From: an uncultured Gemmatimonadota bacterium
GTDB taxonomy: Bacteria; Gemmatimonadota; Gemmatimonadetes; Gemmatimonadales; GWC2-71-9
Assembly: GCA_946887295.1 (NCBI GenBank)
Contig: CAMPKP010000044.1
Location: forward strand, 1 to 22,327
Reading direction: 5' to 3'
Length of the DNA stretch: 22,327 nucleotides
Program-made: the position numbers and the translations under genes
Notes under the pieces: model-generated
What the model was told of the DNA's origin: nothing
The model's database searches: none
The model's input: the letters and a program-made list of their open reading frames with translations, nothing else
In this document: positions 19,782-22,327 of the stretch, piece by piece
How positions within the stretch are numbered: position 1 is the first letter of the stretch
Layout: every line of letters starts with the position of its first letter

Positions 19782-20755
19782 GTCGACAGCTGCCCGTCGG
19801 GGTGATCGGTGTCGGCGCCCTCGGGCGGCACCATGCCCGCCATCTCGCCCAGCTCGACGGCGCTCGCCTGGTGGGCGTCACCGACGCGGACCCTGATCGC
19901 GCCCGCGCCGTCGCCGCCGAGCTGGAGACGGAGGCCTGCGACCTCGAGGCGCTGCTCGAGCGGGTCGAGGCCGTCACGGTCGCGGTACCGACTCCGGCCC
20001 ATGCCGAGGTCGGCCTGCGCGCGCTGGAGCGCGGCATCCCGGTGCTGATGGAGAAGCCGCTGGCGGCGACGCTCGCCGAGGCCGACCAGCTCATCGCGGC
20101 GGCGGCCGCGACCGGGGTGCAGCTGCAGGTGGGTCACATCGAGCGCTACAACCGCGCGATCCGCGCGGCGGAGCCCTACCTCGACGGGCCACGGTACATC
20201 GAGAGCCAGCGGCTGGCGCCGTTCCAGCCCCGCGGCACGGACGTCGCCGTAGTCCTCGATCTGATGATTCACGATCTCGATCTGGTGCTGCACCTGACCG
20301 GCGGGGCGGAGGCGACGGAAGTGCGGGCGTCCGGACTCTCCGTGCTTTCCTCGCATCTCGACATGGCGAACGCGCGGGTGGAGTTCGCCAACGGGGCGGT
20401 GGCGTTGGCCACGGCCTCCCGCGTCTCCCGCGAGCGAGTCCGCCGCCTGCGCCTCTTCCAGCCCAACGGATACCTCTCGCTGGACCTGGCCACGGGGGGT
20501 GGCGAGTTCATGCGGCTCCGGAGCGACTGGCGGCCGGGCACCGGCACCCAGCTCTCCGACGTGGTGGAGCGGCTGGTGCTTCAGGCGCCGGAGGCGGATG
20601 CGCTTCGGCTCGAGCTGCAGAGCTTCGTGCACGCGGTGCGCGGGGACCGTGAGGTCGTCGTGGGTGGGGCGGAGGGCAGGGCGGCGCTCGCGCTGGCGCT
20701 TCGAGTCGCGGCCGTGGTGCAGACCGCGCCGCTCGCCGCCCCCGCGGCGGGATGA
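19778..20755 (+). CDS. Gfo/Idh/MocA-family oxidoreductase in the lpx cluster (GnnA-like position)
   Basis: The 325-aa protein has an N-terminal NAD(P)-binding Rossmann fold (VGVIGVGALGRHHARHL) and the family motif MEKPLA. The C-terminal substrate domain contains VGHIERYN and MIHDLDLVLHL, with the usual His-Asp dyad region. It lies between lpxA and lpxB with four-base overlaps on both sides. In Acidithiobacillus ferrooxidans the same family, as GnnA, oxidises UDP-GlcNAc at C3 and sits between lpxA and lpxB with the aminotransferase gnnB; together they yield a 3-amino sugar for amide-linked lipid A. No gnnB is present here, so GnnA function is an inference from family and position only. Confidence 0.82.
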   Translation: MSRQLPVGVIGVGALGRHHARHLAQLDGARLVGVTDADPDRARAVAAELETEACDLEALLERVEAVTVAVPTPAHAEVGLRALERGIPVLMEKPLAATLAEADQLIAAAAATGVQLQVGHIERYNRAIRAAEPYLDGPRYIESQRLAPFQPRGTDVAVVLDLMIHDLDLVLHLTGGAEATEVRASGLSVLSSHLDMANARVEFANGAVALATASRVSRERVRRLRLFQPNGYLSLDLATGGGEFMRLRSDWRPGTGTQLSDVVERLVLQAPEADALRLELQSFVHAVRGDREVVVGGAEGRAALALALRVAAVVQTAPLAAPAAG

Positions 20756-21876
20756 TCGCCCGCGCCGGACCCCGCATCTTCGTATCCGCCGGCGAGCCTT
20801 CGGGCGATCTCCACGGAGCCGGCGTGGTGCGGGCACTGCGCGAGCGGTATCCCGACGCGACGATCGAGGCCTTGGGAGGTCCCGGGATGGCGCAGGCCGG
20901 AGCCCGGGTCCGCTACCCCATGGAAGGCCTGGCGGCGTTCGGGGTGGTCGAGATCGTGAGCAAGCTCGGCGCGCACTGGCGCTTGCTGCGGTCCCTGCGG
21001 CAGGATTTCCGCGCCGGCCGGTACGACCTCGTCATTCTCATCGACTATCCCGGCTTCCATCTGCGCGTCGCCGAGGCGGCGCGGGCCGCCGGCACCAAGG
21101 TGCTCTACTACATCGCGCCCCAGCTGTGGGCCTGGCGGCCGGAGCGCGCCCGCCGGCTCGCCGCCGCGGTGGACCGCCTGGCCGTGGTGCTCCCCTTCGA
21201 GCAGCCCTTCTTCGGCCGGCTGGGCCTTCGGAGCGACTACGTGGGACACCCGCTGGTGGACCGGAGCCCTTCGCCCACGCGGGCGGCGGCCCGCGAGAGC
21301 CTGGGAATCCCGCCGGGAAGCACGGTGCTCGGGCTCTTTCCCGGGAGCCGGGGCCAGGAGATCAGGCGGCTGTGGGGGCCGTTCCGGGACGCGGCGGCGC
21401 AGCTGCTCCGCGAGTCGCGCTGCGACCGGGTCATCGTGGCGGGAACGGAGTGGGGTGAGTATTCCGATCCCGGCGCGGCGGAGATCGTTCGCGGCGACCC
21501 GGCGCGGCTGCTGGCGGCGGCCGACGCGGCGCTGGTCAAGTCGGGCACGACGACGTTGGAGGCGGCGCTCGCGGGCACACCGATGGCGGTGGCATACAAG
21601 GTCCACCCGCTGACCTACCGCGTGTTTCAGCGGCTGCGCACGGTGCAGTGGGTCAGCCTGGTGAATTTGGTGGCGGAGCGTGAGGTGGTGCCGGAGCTGC
21701 TGCAGGACCGCGCCGAGGCCGGGGCGCTCGCCGAGGCGCTGCGGCCGCTGCTGGATCCCCTCGATCCGCGCACCGTCGCGCAGCACGAGGGCTTCGCGCT
21801 GGTGCGCCGCCGCCTGGGTCAGCCCGGCGCCACGACGCGGGTGGTCGCGCTCGCCGGGGAGCTGCTCGGGGCGTGA
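20752..21876 (+). CDS. lpxB: Lipid-A-disaccharide synthase
   Basis: LpxB joins UDP-diacylglucosamine to lipid X to form the beta-1,6 disaccharide of lipid A at the inner face of the membrane. The 374-aa protein (E. coli 382) shows the family blocks in order: FVSAGEPSGDLHGA, ALGGPGM, ILIDYPGFHLRVA, YYIAPQLWAW, YVGHPLVD, LFPGSRGQEI, KSGTTTLEAAL and VAYKVHPLTY. ATG 20752 overlaps the preceding stop (ATGA). The following acyltransferase gene overlaps its own stop. It was placed last among the lpx genes seen here. Confidence 0.95.
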   Translation: MIARAGPRIFVSAGEPSGDLHGAGVVRALRERYPDATIEALGGPGMAQAGARVRYPMEGLAAFGVVEIVSKLGAHWRLLRSLRQDFRAGRYDLVILIDYPGFHLRVAEAARAAGTKVLYYIAPQLWAWRPERARRLAAAVDRLAVVLPFEQPFFGRLGLRSDYVGHPLVDRSPSPTRAAARESLGIPPGSTVLGLFPGSRGQEIRRLWGPFRDAAAQLLRESRCDRVIVAGTEWGEYSDPGAAEIVRGDPARLLAAADAALVKSGTTTLEAALAGTPMAVAYKVHPLTYRVFQRLRTVQWVSLVNLVAEREVVPELLQDRAEAGALAEALRPLLDPLDPRTVAQHEGFALVRRRLGQPGATTRVVALAGELLGA

Positions 21877-22327
21877 AGCTCAAGGTTCCGCCCGCCGCGG
21901 CGCGCGCGCTCGCCGCGCCGGCGATGCGGCTGCTGGCGAGGTCCTGGCGCATCCGCACCGAGCACGAGGAGCGCTGGCGCCCGCTGTTCGAGGCGAAGCG
22001 GCCCCACGTGTTCCTGCTTTGGCACGAGGCGCTGCTCCCGCTGCTCTGGCAGCATCGGGGACAGGGCATCGTCATCGTGGTGAGCGAGAATCGTGACGGG
22101 CAGTACCTCGCCGACTTCGCCGCCGCGCTCGGCTACCGCGCGGTGCGCGGGTCCAGCTCGCGCGGGGCCGCCCGGGCCCTGCTCGGGGCGGTCAGGGAGC
22201 TGCGGGCGGGGCGGGCCGTGGCGTTCACCCCGGACGGGCCGCGGGGGCCGCGCCGCGAGCTCAAGCCTGGGGTCGTGGCGGCGGCCCAGCGCCTCTCTCA
22301 ACTATCTGCTCACCTCGCACGTCTGGC
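21873..22327 (+). CDS. Lysophospholipid-acyltransferase-type protein (DUF374 family), 3' end missing
   Basis: GTG 21873 overlaps the lpxB stop, and the frame stays open to the window edge (about 151 codons). Typical DUF374 blocks are present: VFLLWHEALLPLL, VSENRDGQYLADFAAALGYRAVRGSSSRGA and FTPDGPRGPRRELKPGVVAAAQ. Members beside lipid A genes are presumed to acylate a lipid or lipid A precursor, but the exact substrate is not known. The sequence after residue ~140 (SQLSAHLARL) does not follow the family pattern, where a Gly-Ala-Pro turn and a hydrophobic strand are expected. Codons there also become AT-richer. This may be real divergence or an assembly-edge artefact. Confidence 0.8.
   Translation, partial: MKLKVPPAAARALAAPAMRLLARSWRIRTEHEERWRPLFEAKRPHVFLLWHEALLPLLWQHRGQGIVIVVSENRDGQYLADFAAALGYRAVRGSSSRGAARALLGAVRELRAGRAVAFTPDGPRGPRRELKPGVVAAAQRLSQLSAHLARL

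Overview
This is a GC-rich (roughly two-thirds G+C by eye) bacterial chromosomal segment. All genes are on the + strand and tightly packed. The organism is a diderm that makes LPS: it has bamA, skp, lpxD, lpxC/fabZ, lpxA, lpxB and a Lol exporter. It also carries mcsA-mcsB-clpC, an arginine-phosphorylation/proteolysis module best known from Firmicutes. A fused LpxC-FabZ, mcsAB-clpC next to bamA, and very high GC together suggest Gemmatimonadota or a related group. That assignment is inference from gene content and order, with no database check.

Layout. Bases 1-173 hold a complete 5S rRNA and a strong intrinsic terminator, i.e. the end of an rRNA operon. Bases 277-2983 hold era, a Trm112-like zinc protein, and a Ca2+/H+ antiporter fused to a ClpC-type N-domain. 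Bases 3045-4863 hold a degenerate receiver-GGDEF protein and a zinc-ribbon protein with a long Pro/Ala linker. Bases 4988-11178 are one chain of stop/start overlaps: prfB (needing a +1 programmed frameshift), lysS, a LolC/E-type permease, lolD, mcsA and mcsB. A possible 16-codon mini-ORF bridges mcsB to clpC (11222-13693). After a GC-rich hairpin comes the envelope cluster: bamA, skp, lpxD, lpxC/fabZ, lpxA, a Gfo/Idh/MocA oxidoreductase (GnnA-like position), lpxB, and a lysophospholipid-acyltransferase-type gene cut by the right edge.

How the genes work together. The second half builds the outer membrane: BamA inserts barrel proteins, Skp chaperones them, the Lpx enzymes make lipid A, and the Lol ABC transporter releases lipoproteins. 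McsA/McsB mark proteins with phosphoarginine for ClpC. The most unusual observation is that the antiporter at 1394-2983 has a double Clp repeat very like that of ClpC encoded in the same window. A Glu/Asp pair sits at the positions that bind phosphoarginine in Bacillus ClpC. This raises the possibility of a transporter that responds to arginine phosphorylation or Clp adaptors.

No mobile element, CRISPR array, tRNA or gene-free stretch over 300 bases was seen. The left edge starts at the 5S gene. The last ~35 bases look unlike the acyltransferase family, so that end may be an assembly edge.
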